Origin: Clostridium sp. CAG:768
GTDB lineage: Bacteria; Cyanobacteriota; Vampirovibrionia; Gastranaerophilales; Gastranaerophilaceae
Assembly (NCBI GenBank): GCA_000437435.1
Contig: FR899619.1
Location: forward strand, 1,436-47,838
DNA length: 46,403 nt
Direction of reading: 5' to 3'
A model generated the notes under the pieces. It was not told where the DNA came from. It saw only the letters and a list, made by a program, of their open reading frames with translations, and did no database searches. Within the stretch, counting starts at the first letter, position 1; each line of letters opens with the position of its first letter. A program made the position numbers and the translations under genes. This document shows positions 9,174-16,846 of this stretch, piece by piece.

Positions 9174-10000
9174 TTAATAAAGTCCATACTTATAACCTTT
9201 AACATGAGCAATTTTATAATCCCAACCTACGGACATTAGTAATGCTGCACAAGCTTCCCCAGTATATATCGTATTACAACTTGATCCACTAGCGTATCTA
9301 TTCAAATCTACTGAACAACCAGCACGAGATGGATAAAACCCCGGATTTAAATTTGTATCAGTTTCCCAGCAACCACTATTTGAAGTATTCAAATAAAAGA
9401 AAAACAAATCATAGCCAGAAGTATTAGGAAGTTTAGAACCATTCACATCTAATATTATTGAAGCACTATCTTGCCTATTAAACACCCCAGGACGTCTGAC
9501 TCCAACTATTGCACCATTACTCAATATAAATGAATAATAATTTTTTAATGAGGTAACCTCTTTTTTATTAGAATAAATATAGTTTCCAACAAAACATTCA
9601 TCCCCAGATTCACAAGTTTTTACAACTTTTAGATATGGGATTAAATATTTTTCTGATATTTGTTTTGCAGACAAAGAACTAAAATTCCACTCAGAAATAT
9701 CTCCATTATCAATCTCAGATGCTTTTACAGCCTGAGAAATTAATGAATACACTTCTTTTAAACGTTGTATATTAACAAATATCCGATATTTACTAATTAA
9801 AGCTGGCATTGTCATTGCAGCAACAACACCTATGATTCCTAAGGTTATCAAAACTTCTGCTAATGTAAAACCTTTTTTATTTTTATAATGATGTATTATA
9901 TCACTAATATAACATTTTTTTGTTTCTTTTTCAACCCCTTGAAAGCCTTGTATAGAGAGCTTTAAATTGCCCCCCCCCCGACATTTTTAAATCTTTTCAT
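9174..10000 (-). CDS. Type IV pilin-like protein, out of frame at a G10 tract (phase-variable, OFF)
   Basis: A Shine-Dalgarno (AAAGGAGC) and ATG at 10000 start MKRFKNV, then a run of ten Gs (C10 at 9970-9979 on the plus strand). At G10 this frame stops after 12 codons. With G11 or G8 it continues through GNLKLSIQGFQGVEKETKK and further to the prepilin site KKG-FTLAEVLITLGIIG and about 210 mature residues, roughly 275 in all. The N-terminal methylated helix followed by a Cys-containing C-terminal domain is typical of pseudopilin-like surface proteins. The promoter reads TTGAAA (10056-10051), a 17-bp spacer, then TATACT (10033-10028) with an upstream TG. A tract length error in the assembly is the main alternative. 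Confidence 0.75.
9970..9979 (-). repeat. Poly-G tract (10 Gs) in the pilin leader
   Basis: Ten consecutive Cs on the plus strand (Gs in the coding strand) sit seven codons after the start of the pilin-like gene. Such a run is far outside the AT-rich background. The same design recurs at 29504-29513. Confidence 0.9.
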
Positions 10001-10047
10001 TTCTAGCTCCTTTCTTAATTATATCTTAGTATAACACTTTTTAGATT

Positions 10048-10099
10048 CAATTTCAATATCAAAAAGACAGTGTCTAATATTGAAATTGACACTGTCTTT
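10048..10099 (-). terminator. Two interleaved inverted repeats after the alcohol dehydrogenase gene
   Basis: Repeat A pairs 10048-10059 with 10077-10088 (12 nt, exact). Repeat B pairs 10063-10074 with 10088-10099 (12 nt, exact). The arms alternate A, B, A', B', so the two stems are mutually exclusive or pseudoknotted. Stem B (GACAGTGTC core) is the likely terminator of the upstream minus-strand dehydrogenase. Arm A covers the -35 box of the pilin promoter. Confidence 0.6.
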
Positions 10100-10117
10100 C
10101 AAAAATAATTTATTTAA

Positions 10118-11278
10118 CTAAGAAGCCTTTACAATGTCATAAGCAACATCGGCATTTATTGCTCCTTTTTCACCTAATGCAACTCCGCGTTTTGCAAACC
10201 TGTCTCGAATTTTTTCAGCAGCTTCTTCTGAATTAATATCATAATCTGATAATTTAGTTTTCATTCCTAAAGAATTAAAGAATGCCTCGATATGATCAAT
10301 AGCTAAATCTGCAGCTTTTAGATCAACCGGTTCATTTATTCCAAAGACTTCTCTTGCAAGTTTTGCTAATTTCTTTGATTTGCTAACCTTTTGATTTCTC
10401 AATAGTCGTGGCTCAATTATTGCTAAACTTTGCCCATGGTCAATACCATAAAAAGCAGTTAATTCATGTCCTATCATATGAGTAGCCCAATCTTGAGGAA
10501 CACCTTGAGCTATCCAATAATTTAGCCCACAAGTAGCACACCAGAAAATATTAGCTCTTGCATCATAATCATTTGGATCTGCCAAAACTTTTGGAGCTTC
10601 TTTAATAAGAGTTCTTAAAATCCCTAAAGCCCAATCATCTTGGAGTGGAGAATTTACATCATAAGTACAGTATTGTTCCATAACGTGTACAAATGTATCT
10701 ACAATACCATTAATTGTTTGTTTTTGAGGCAAGCTGAATGTAACTTGCGGATCAATAATTGAAAATTTCGGATATAGAGGTTCCCACTGAAAAGCCAATT
10801 TTTCATCTGTTGAAATTCTTGATATAACAGCCCCGTCATTCATTTCAGAACCAGTTGCAGGCAATGTAATTACATCAGCTAAAGGAATAGCATCTGTCAC
10901 AGGATTTTGTTCTACCATAAAATAATCATATGCGTCTTTTTCTCCAAAATATTTTGAAGCTGCAGCAATAAATTTTGTACCATCTAATGTTGATCCGCCA
11001 CCAACAGCTAAAAGAAAATCAACACCTTCTTTTTTTACAATTTGAACAGCTTTCATTAATGTTTCGTACTTAGGATTTGGCTCAATTCCACCAAATTCTA
11101 AAACATTATATCCTTCCAAAGCTTTTTTAACCTGATCATAAACTCCATTTTTCTTTATTGAGCCACCACCATAAGTAATTAATACTTTCTTTGATTTATC
11201 AATTAATTGCGAAAGTTTTGCAATTGAATCTTTTCCAAATACAACTCTTGTCGGACAATAAAATTCAAAATTATTCAT
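10118..11278 (-). CDS. Iron-dependent (group III) alcohol dehydrogenase, BdhA/YqhD-like
   Basis: The ~386-residue protein is a Fe-type alcohol dehydrogenase. It has a Rossmann-like nucleotide-binding half with VGGGSTLDGTKF, and a metal-binding half with HVMEQYC, HMIGHELTAFYGIDHGQSLAI supplying the His ligands. Members reduce aldehydes or butanal with NAD(P)H in the cytosol, which fits mixed fermentation. I place the start at ATG 11278 because an AGGAG lies 7 nt upstream; a TTG two codons earlier would overlap that site. The substrate cannot be told from sequence. It ends at an interleaved hairpin. Confidence 0.88.
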   Translation of the reverse strand: MNNFEFYCPTRVVFGKDSIAKLSQLIDKSKKVLITYGGGSIKKNGVYDQVKKALEGYNVLEFGGIEPNPKYETLMKAVQIVKKEGVDFLLAVGGGSTLDGTKFIAAASKYFGEKDAYDYFMVEQNPVTDAIPLADVITLPATGSEMNDGAVISRISTDEKLAFQWEPLYPKFSIIDPQVTFSLPQKQTINGIVDTFVHVMEQYCTYDVNSPLQDDWALGILRTLIKEAPKVLADPNDYDARANIFWCATCGLNYWIAQGVPQDWATHMIGHELTAFYGIDHGQSLAIIEPRLLRNQKVSKSKKLAKLAREVFGINEPVDLKAADLAIDHIEAFFNSLGMKTKLSDYDINSEEAAEKIRDRFAKRGVALGEKGAINADVAYDIVKAS

Positions 11279-11384
11279 AACCAAACTCCTTTCATTTCAG
11301 TAAAGTTATGTTAGTATAAATTTTGAATCTTGTCAAAATAAAATATTTTTTGATACAATGTATTTCGGAATAAGAGGAGGTATT

Positions 11385-12011
11385 ATGGAATTTATAAACT
11401 CAATTTTAGCACATTTAATTAATTTTATTGAACATATAATTACATTTATGGGTCCTTGGGGTATTAGTTTACTTATGGCAATTGAATCATGTAACATCCC
11501 ATTACCTAGTGAAGCAATATTACCATTTGCCGGTTACATTGTAAGCAAAGGAGAAATGAATTTTCACGTAGCTGCATTTGCAGGTGCATTTGGATGCGTT
11601 TTAGGATCAATTCCATCATACTATCTCGGATATTTCGGTGGCAGAAAATTCGTAGAAAAATACGGAAAATACTTCCTTATCTCACATAAAGATCTTGAAG
11701 AAGCTGATAAATGGGTAGAAAAATACGGAGACTGGGCATTTTTCTTATGCAGAATGCTCCCTGTTGTAAGAACTTTTATCTCACTTCCTGCAGGCATTTT
11801 AAGAGCTAAAAAAAGAATATTCTTTACTCTAACTTTCTTAGGCTCATTGGTATGGAGCTATGTATTAGTTTATGTCGGAGTAAAAATGGGACAAAATATG
11901 GAAGCTTTTAAACACATTTGGCATAAATTTGACATTGCAATAGTTGTAATATTTGGAATTTTAGGTGCTTTATACATTTATAAACATGTAAAACATTTAA
12001 AGGAATCTTAA
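11385..12011 (+). CDS. DedA family inner membrane protein
   Basis: About 208 residues with several hydrophobic segments and the DedA signatures: IPLPSEAILPFAGYIV near the N terminus, then GSIPSYYLGYFGGRKFVEKYG, and the re-entrant FFLCRMLPVVRTFISLPAGI. Family members are proton-dependent transporters/flippases, several of which recycle undecaprenyl phosphate or other lipids. I choose ATG 11385 over the upstream ATG at 11358 because AGAGGAGG sits just before it. A TACAAT-type -10 box lies at about 11350-11355. ogt follows after 2 nt. Confidence 0.88.
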   Translation: MEFINSILAHLINFIEHIITFMGPWGISLLMAIESCNIPLPSEAILPFAGYIVSKGEMNFHVAAFAGAFGCVLGSIPSYYLGYFGGRKFVEKYGKYFLISHKDLEEADKWVEKYGDWAFFLCRMLPVVRTFISLPAGILRAKKRIFFTLTFLGSLVWSYVLVYVGVKMGQNMEAFKHIWHKFDIAIVVIFGILGALYIYKHVKHLKES

Positions 12012-12013
12012 AT

Positions 12014-12469
12014 TTGTACCAATACTCTTATGATACTGTAATTGGAGAAATATGCATTGCAGAAAAAGATAATTGTATCTGTAATGTTTCTTTTGAGACT
12101 CTTAATTACACTAAAAAAGAAACACCCTTAATAAAAAAAACTTATTCTCAATTAAAAGAATATTTTGCGGGTAAGAGAAAATCTTTTAATATTCCAATTT
12201 CAGCAAATGGAACAGAATTCCAAATAAAAGTATGGAAAGAATTACAAAAAATACCATATGGCAAAACTGCAACTTATAAAGAAATTGCAGAAAATATTGG
12301 CAATAAAAATGCATCAAGGGCTGTTGGAATGGCAAATAATAAAAACCCCATTGCAATAATTATTCCTTGTCACAGAGTAATAGGGACAAAAGGAGATTTG
12401 ACAGGTTATGCAGGCGGAATTAAATTAAAAAAATATTTACTAGATCTTGAAAAACAAAATAGCAAATAA
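12014..12469 (+). CDS. ogt: Methylated-DNA--protein-cysteine methyltransferase
   Basis: The 151-residue protein contains the alkyl-acceptor motif IIPCHRVIG (Cys near residue 118) and the helix-turn-helix recognition region KIPYGKTATYKEIAENIG with ASRAVGMANNKNP. It repairs O6-alkylguanine in DNA by a suicide transfer to the cysteine. It starts with TTG, supported by AAGGAA about 8 nt upstream, and begins 2 nt after the dedA stop, so the two share a transcript. It belongs to the short, C-terminal-domain Ogt/MGMT type without an Ada regulatory part. Confidence 0.92.
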   Translation: MYQYSYDTVIGEICIAEKDNCICNVSFETLNYTKKETPLIKKTYSQLKEYFAGKRKSFNIPISANGTEFQIKVWKELQKIPYGKTATYKEIAENIGNKNASRAVGMANNKNPIAIIIPCHRVIGTKGDLTGYAGGIKLKKYLLDLEKQNSK

Positions 12470-12508
12470 AAATTTTTACAGGATTTATACTCCCCAAAGG
12501 AGTTTAAT

Positions 12509-12982
12509 TTGGATTCAGCAATAAATAAATACACCCCTCAATTCTGCGGATTATTATACGGCAAAATAGGTAACCATAAGACAAAACCGATACTTTGTTG
12601 CCCAAATGGTGATGCGAAATTTGTAAAATTTATAAATAAACTCGGAAATGATGAATCTTTCTCTAACAAAATAAAAATATCATATTCAGATAAAGGATTA
12701 AAAAAAATATTTATTGAAACAGAAGAACGACCTAAAATAAATATTTTTGAAAAAATATTTTTTAACGCTACTAAAATACAATCTAAAGCTCTAAAAATGA
12801 GGCAAAAAGGAGTTATATCGAGTTTTATATATCAATTCAATGAACTTGAATTTAAACATCTAAAAGAAGATTATTTATTTATTACTAAAAAACAGCTAAA
12901 TAAATTTTCTGAAATCATAAAAAAGAACTCTCCTAAAAATATTCAGGAATTTTTAGATGAATTTTTTGCAACCAAAATTTAA
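12509..12982 (+). CDS. Protein of unknown function
   Basis: A 157-residue Lys-rich soluble protein starting at TTG 12509 with AAGGAG 8 nt upstream. No domain is recognised. Its N terminus (TPQFCGLLYGKIG) resembles the ISFGQL start of the orphan at 26317, which may be a lineage-specific N-terminal motif. It follows ogt by 39 nt and overlaps the convergent lysR gene by 4 nt (shared TTAA). Codon use and AT content match the neighbours. Confidence 0.6.
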   Translation: MDSAINKYTPQFCGLLYGKIGNHKTKPILCCPNGDAKFVKFINKLGNDESFSNKIKISYSDKGLKKIFIETEERPKINIFEKIFFNATKIQSKALKMRQKGVISSFIYQFNELEFKHLKEDYLFITKKQLNKFSEIIKKNSPKNIQEFLDEFFATKI

Positions 12983-13866
12983 TCTGTAATTTCTTCTTGT
13001 AATTTTTGTATAAATAATTTAGCAATTTTCGAAAGAGGTTGATTTTTGTTCCAAGCCACCAAAATTCCAGCCTCAAGCTTTGGTTTTAATGGTTTAAAGC
13101 ATAATTTACTGTCACCGGATATATTGATTAATTTATCTATACACAAAGCATACCCCAAACCTTCTTCAACCATTATCGATGCATTATATAGCAAATTATA
13201 AGACCCAATTATATTCAATTTTTCAAAATCGAATCCTAACCAACCGGATATAAGATTTTTTACAAGATACTGACGAGAAGAAAATAATGGAATATTTATT
13301 AAATCTTCAGGTTCAATAAATTCTTTCTTAGCTAAATCGGAATCTTTTCGCATCAAAATCCCCCAAGTATCATTTTGAGGCAATTGAATAAAACCATATT
13401 CTTTTTTATCAATAGGTTCTATAAAAACACCGAAATCCAATAATCCTTTATTTAGCTTTTCTGTAACATCTTCTCCATTACCACTGTAAAAATGATATTT
13501 TATATTAGGGTACTCTAAAGATAAACGTTTAATCGTTCTTGCAATTACTCTAATAGCATCAGTTTCACCCCCACCAATAAAAATATCACCAGAGATATTT
13601 TTATCGCCAAATAAAAACTCTGATTCTGTCTTATTCGTTAGTTCTATTATTTCCTGAGCTCTTGATTTTAATAATTTACCATCTTCTGTTAGAGTAATTT
13701 TTTTATTACGCTTACCCCTTATCAACAATTTAGTATTTAACTCTTTTTCTAAATCCATTAATTGTCTTGAAAGAGTCGGCTGAGTAATATGAAGAATATC
13801 TGCAGCCTTTGAAATACTTTCTTCCTGCGCTACAGCTAAAAAATATCTTAATAAACGGATTTCCAT
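12979..13866 (-). CDS. LysR family transcriptional regulator
   Basis: The 295-residue protein has the LysR winged helix-turn-helix at the N terminus (MEIRLLRYFLAVAQEESISK, then AADILHITQPTLSRQLMDLEK) and a periplasmic-binding-protein-like effector domain from about 90 onward. It faces the acetyltransferase/hydrolase operon, the standard layout for a LysR activator of a divergent target. Its own promoter has a consensus TTGACA inside the intergenic palindrome, 17 bp from TATATT, which is 6 nt before the ATG. It is therefore probably autorepressed and made from a leaderless mRNA. The effector is unknown. Confidence 0.92.
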   Translation of the reverse strand: MEIRLLRYFLAVAQEESISKAADILHITQPTLSRQLMDLEKELNTKLLIRGKRNKKITLTEDGKLLKSRAQEIIELTNKTESEFLFGDKNISGDIFIGGGETDAIRVIARTIKRLSLEYPNIKYHFYSGNGEDVTEKLNKGLLDFGVFIEPIDKKEYGFIQLPQNDTWGILMRKDSDLAKKEFIEPEDLINIPLFSSRQYLVKNLISGWLGFDFEKLNIIGSYNLLYNASIMVEEGLGYALCIDKLINISGDSKLCFKPLKPKLEAGILVAWNKNQPLSKIAKLFIQKLQEEITD

Positions 13867-13872
13867 AAACCT

Positions 13873-13911
13873 AATATAATAAATTTATATATGCTTGTCA
13901 AGCATATATAA
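13873..13911. promoter_or_regulatory. 27-bp perfect palindrome (LysR operator) with embedded lysR promoter
   Basis: Arms at 13885-13897 and 13899-13911 are exact 13-nt reverse complements around one T. The centre contains the LysR-box pattern T-N11-A (ATGCTTGTCAAGCAT). On the minus strand TTGACA (13901-13896) lies at the dyad centre and is followed after 17 bp by TATATT (13878-13873). On the plus strand TATACT at about 13914-13919 could serve the divergent operon. Binding here would occlude the lysR -35 box. Confidence 0.75.
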
Positions 13912-13979
13912 TTATACTATATAAGTATTTGCTATTTATAGAAAAATAATAAATAATAAAAAACAAAGGATAATTGCTT

Positions 13980-14549
13980 ATGAATTTAGAAAAATTTTTA
14001 GAACACTTGAACAGCGGGAAAGAAGTCCCAGCAAACTCAGATATTCTTGCATATATGACCGAATTATCAGATGAAGCAATGAAACTATCTGATGAACTTA
14101 ATAATAAATATAACCCTCCTGAAAAAGTCAGAGAATTATTTTTCCGCCTAATAAATAAACCGATTGATAAAACATTTAGATTATTTCCACCATTTTACAC
14201 TAATTGCGGGAAAAATATACATTTAGGCAAAAACGTATTTATAAATTCTTGCTGCCATTTTCAAGATCAAGGAGGTATAACAATCGGAAATAACGTTTTA
14301 ATAGGTCACAATGTTGTAATTGCGACATTAAACCACAATCCTATCCCTGAATTAAGAGCAGCAATCTTACCAAAACCTGTAAAAATTGGTAATAACATAT
14401 GGATAGGAGCAAATGCAACAATCTTACCAGGAGTTACAATTGAAGACGGAGCAATCATTGCGGCAGGAGCAGTAGTCACAAAAAATGTCAAAAAGAATAC
14501 AATTGTTGGCGGAAACCCAGCAAAATTAATCAAAAAAATCGAGGTTTAA
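13980..14549 (+). CDS. Hexapeptide-repeat O-acetyltransferase (Maa/NodL/LacA-like)
   Basis: About 189 residues: an N-terminal helical sugar-acetyltransferase region, then a left-handed beta helix of hexapeptide repeats (IHLGKNVFI, ITIGNNVLIGHNVVI, VKIGNNIWIGANATILPGVTI). The catalytic His region reads ATLNHNPIPE. Relatives transfer acetyl from acetyl-CoA to sugars or similar hydroxyls. I choose ATG 13980 with AAAGGA 9 nt upstream rather than the TTG at 13974. It is the first gene of a three-gene unit with two hydrolases, divergent from lysR; the last two genes overlap. The acceptor substrate is unknown. Confidence 0.85.
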   Translation: MNLEKFLEHLNSGKEVPANSDILAYMTELSDEAMKLSDELNNKYNPPEKVRELFFRLINKPIDKTFRLFPPFYTNCGKNIHLGKNVFINSCCHFQDQGGITIGNNVLIGHNVVIATLNHNPIPELRAAILPKPVKIGNNIWIGANATILPGVTIEDGAIIAAGAVVTKNVKKNTIVGGNPAKLIKKIEV

Positions 14550-14554
14550 AAATT

Positions 14555-15502
14555 ATGCGCTACGAAACACACTATCAAGAAGGCCAAAAAGTATGGTTTA
14601 AAAAATTTGATTTAAAAATCGCCGGACTAATATTTTTTCCAAACAATTTTGATAAAAATAAAAAATATCCGGCAATAGTAGTTACACATCCAGGTGGAGG
14701 AGTAAAAGAACAATGTTCCTCTCTTTATGCTTGGAATCTTGCACAAAACGGTTATATTGCTTTAGCTTTTGACGCATCGCATCAGGGCGAAAGTGAAGGT
14801 CTACCTAGATATTTAGAAGACCCAACATCAAGAGTTGAAGATATTAGAAGTGCCGTAGACTATCTCGTATCGCTTTCTTATGTAGATGAAAATAAAATTG
14901 GCGCAATGGGAATTTGTGCAGGTGCAGGTTATACTATGAATGCGATCCAAACAGAAATAAGAATTAAAGCTGCCGCAGGAATTAGTACTTGGGACGTTGG
15001 AGACAGCGCAAAAAATGGTTTTCCTGGGGTAAATATTGAAAACTTTATGCAAAAACTATTGCAAGAAGTTGCAGATGCAAGAACTAAAGAAGCAAGAGGA
15101 GAAGCTCCTCTATACTGGAATTATGTTCCAAAGTCAGAAGCTGATATTGATGAGAACACATCAGTAATCCAAAAAGAAGCGTATGAATATTACAGAACAG
15201 ATAGATGTTCATATCCAACTTCGGTCAATAAATATCTGGTATCAAGTAATGATAAACTAGCAGCTTGGGATGCATTCTGCCATATTGATACAGTATCACC
15301 GCGACCTCTATTATTTATTGTCGGAAGTGAAGCTGATACATTATATTTTACCAATGACGCATACAATAGAGCCAAAGATCCAAAAGAAATTTATACTATT
15401 CATGGAGCAACTCACGTAGATTTATACGATAAACCAGAATTCGTAAACCAAGTTGTAACTAAATTAGTAGATTTCTTTAATAAAGGAGTAAAATATGATT
15501 AA
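14555..15502 (+). CDS. Dienelactone-hydrolase-like alpha/beta hydrolase, cytosolic
   Basis: The 315-residue protein is an alpha/beta hydrolase with HPGGG (oxyanion region), a nucleophile elbow GICAGAG carrying Cys rather than Ser, an acidic residue region FIVGSEADT, and a terminal HGATHVDLYD with the catalytic His. A Cys nucleophile is the dienelactone hydrolase hallmark. No signal peptide is seen. GAGG precedes ATG 14555. It overlaps the next gene, its paralogue, by 8 nt. The substrate is unknown; cleavage of an acetylated or xenobiotic ester is a guess from context. Confidence 0.8.
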   Translation: MRYETHYQEGQKVWFKKFDLKIAGLIFFPNNFDKNKKYPAIVVTHPGGGVKEQCSSLYAWNLAQNGYIALAFDASHQGESEGLPRYLEDPTSRVEDIRSAVDYLVSLSYVDENKIGAMGICAGAGYTMNAIQTEIRIKAAAGISTWDVGDSAKNGFPGVNIENFMQKLLQEVADARTKEARGEAPLYWNYVPKSEADIDENTSVIQKEAYEYYRTDRCSYPTSVNKYLVSSNDKLAAWDAFCHIDTVSPRPLLFIVGSEADTLYFTNDAYNRAKDPKEIYTIHGATHVDLYDKPEFVNQVVTKLVDFFNKGVKYD

Positions 15503-16529
15503 AAAACTTTTATCAATATTTTTGTTAATATTTTTAGTAATAATAGGAGTACAAGAAATGAGCCAAGCAAAAAAAAATAACTGGGATAAAGTTTTCCCAA
15601 AAAGTGACAAAGTAAATATTCAAAAAGTAGAATTTGTAAATCGTTTTGGAATAAAATTAGTTGGAGATTTATACCTTCCCAAAGACATGAAAAAAAGTGA
15701 TAAGCTTCCTGCAATTGCAATTTCAGGGCCATTTGGCGCAGTAAAAGAACAAGCTTCAGGATTGTATGCACAAACACTCGCAGAAAAAGGATTTATAACC
15801 CTTGCTTTTGACCCTTCATACACCGGAGAAAGTTCAGGAACTCCTAGAAATATTGCATCTCCAGATATCAACACAGAAGATTTTAGTGCAGCTGTCGATT
15901 TTTTAAGCAACAACGAAAATGTTAATCCAGATAAAATAGGTATATTGGGAATTTGTGGCTTTGGCGGATTTGCACTAAATGCAGCTCAAATTGATACAAG
16001 AATTAAAGCAACTGTAACATCTACTATGTATGATATGACAAGAGTAAGTGCAAAAGGATATAATGATTCAATAGATGAAAATGGTCGTTATGATTTAAAA
16101 GTTGCTCTAAATAAACAAAGAACTCTTGATTATAAAAATGGGACATATGCAAAAGCAACAGGACTTCCAGATAAATTAACAGGTTCTGAACCACAATTTG
16201 TAAAAGACTATTACGGCTATTACAAAACTAAAAGAGGCTTCCATAAAAACTCCATAAATTCAAATGGAAACTGGAATCAAACTTCAACTTTATCTTTAAT
16301 CAATCTTCCAATTTTAGCATACAGCAACGAAATAAGAACTCCGGTTTTAATGATTCACGGAGAAAATGCCCACAGCAGATATTTTAGTGAAGATGCATAC
16401 AAAAAATTAAAAGGAACAAATAAAGAACTCCTCATTATTGAAGGAGCAAATCATGTAGATTTATATGATAACCTTGAAAAAATACCATTTGAAAAAATTT
16501 CATCTTTCTTTAAAGAAAATTTAAAATAA
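15495..16529 (+). CDS. Dienelactone-hydrolase-like alpha/beta hydrolase, exported paralogue
   Basis: The 344-residue protein is homologous to its upstream neighbour, with matching motifs SGPFGAVKEQASGLYA, ILGICGFGGFA (Cys at the nucleophile position), and GANHVDLYD. It differs by an N-terminal hydrophobic segment (LLSIFLLIFLVIIGVQEM) ending near SQA-KK that looks like a signal peptide or anchor. The pair may therefore act on related substrates in two compartments. ATG 15495 follows AAAGGAG, and the start lies inside the previous gene's end. A strong terminator follows. Confidence 0.8.
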   Translation: MIKKLLSIFLLIFLVIIGVQEMSQAKKNNWDKVFPKSDKVNIQKVEFVNRFGIKLVGDLYLPKDMKKSDKLPAIAISGPFGAVKEQASGLYAQTLAEKGFITLAFDPSYTGESSGTPRNIASPDINTEDFSAAVDFLSNNENVNPDKIGILGICGFGGFALNAAQIDTRIKATVTSTMYDMTRVSAKGYNDSIDENGRYDLKVALNKQRTLDYKNGTYAKATGLPDKLTGSEPQFVKDYYGYYKTKRGFHKNSINSNGNWNQTSTLSLINLPILAYSNEIRTPVLMIHGENAHSRYFSEDAYKKLKGTNKELLIIEGANHVDLYDNLEKIPFEKISSFFKENLK

Positions 16530-16554
16530 AAATCAATACTACAGAATAATAAGA

Positions 16555-16586
16555 AAAAAAAGACGTTATTAAAAACGTCTTTTTTT
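16555..16586 (+). terminator. Rho-independent terminator of the hydrolase operon
   Basis: An A-rich stem with GACGTT and AACGTC cores around a short loop is followed by a run of eight Ts at about 16580-16587. Confidence 0.85.
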
Positions 16587-16624
16587 TATATATATTTATT
16601 TAATCAATAAATCTTGGGGTAAAT

Positions 16625-16702
16625 TCTAAGGTTAGAACCCTCGAAACGAGCATTATACCTAATAAAAAAGACCCCGAAGGGTCAATTTTAATAAATGGGG
16701 CG
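16625..16702. repeat. 78-bp direct repeat, distal copy (att-like)
   Basis: Identical base for base to 20823-20900. It contains the tRNA-His terminator hairpin (GACCC, CGAA, GGGTC at 16670-16683) and the last 7 nt of the tRNA-His gene with its encoded CCA. Here it sits downstream of the lipase gene and probably acts as its terminator on the minus strand. Confidence 0.9.
16664..16683 (-). terminator. Terminator inside distal repeat copy
   Basis: GACCC-CGAA-GGGTC hairpin followed on the minus strand by six Us. It is a duplicate of the tRNA-His terminator and now lies after the lipase gene. Confidence 0.75.
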
Positions 16703-16846
16703 GCCAATGGTATAAGGTTAGAACCTTTTTACTCTGATCTAGCTCACTATGCTTTGCATGAAATAGAAACTATGAATAACATAAAACGCTTTCATTATGA
16801 TTAAAAGCAGAATAATGACTCTGTTATTTGTACATATAATTTATCT

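Larger units (their letters stand above)
16587..16846. other. Gene-free stretch holding the distal 78-bp repeat copy
   Basis: No ORF is supported here. It contains the left copy of the 78-bp repeat (16625-16702). The 12-mer AAGGTTAGAACC occurs at 16628 inside the repeat and again at 16714 just outside it. About 120 AT-rich bases without coding signal then lead to the lipase stop. Confidence 0.6.

Noticed and set aside
9174..9851. Taking TTG 9851 as the pilin start
   Set aside because: It would begin inside the hydrophobic pilin helix and remove the prepilin peptidase site. The frame clearly extends upstream towards the poly-G tract.
16703..16846. A degraded second tRNA next to the distal 78-bp repeat
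   Set aside because: Beyond the 7 shared 3' nucleotides no acceptor, anticodon or T-arm pairing could be found.
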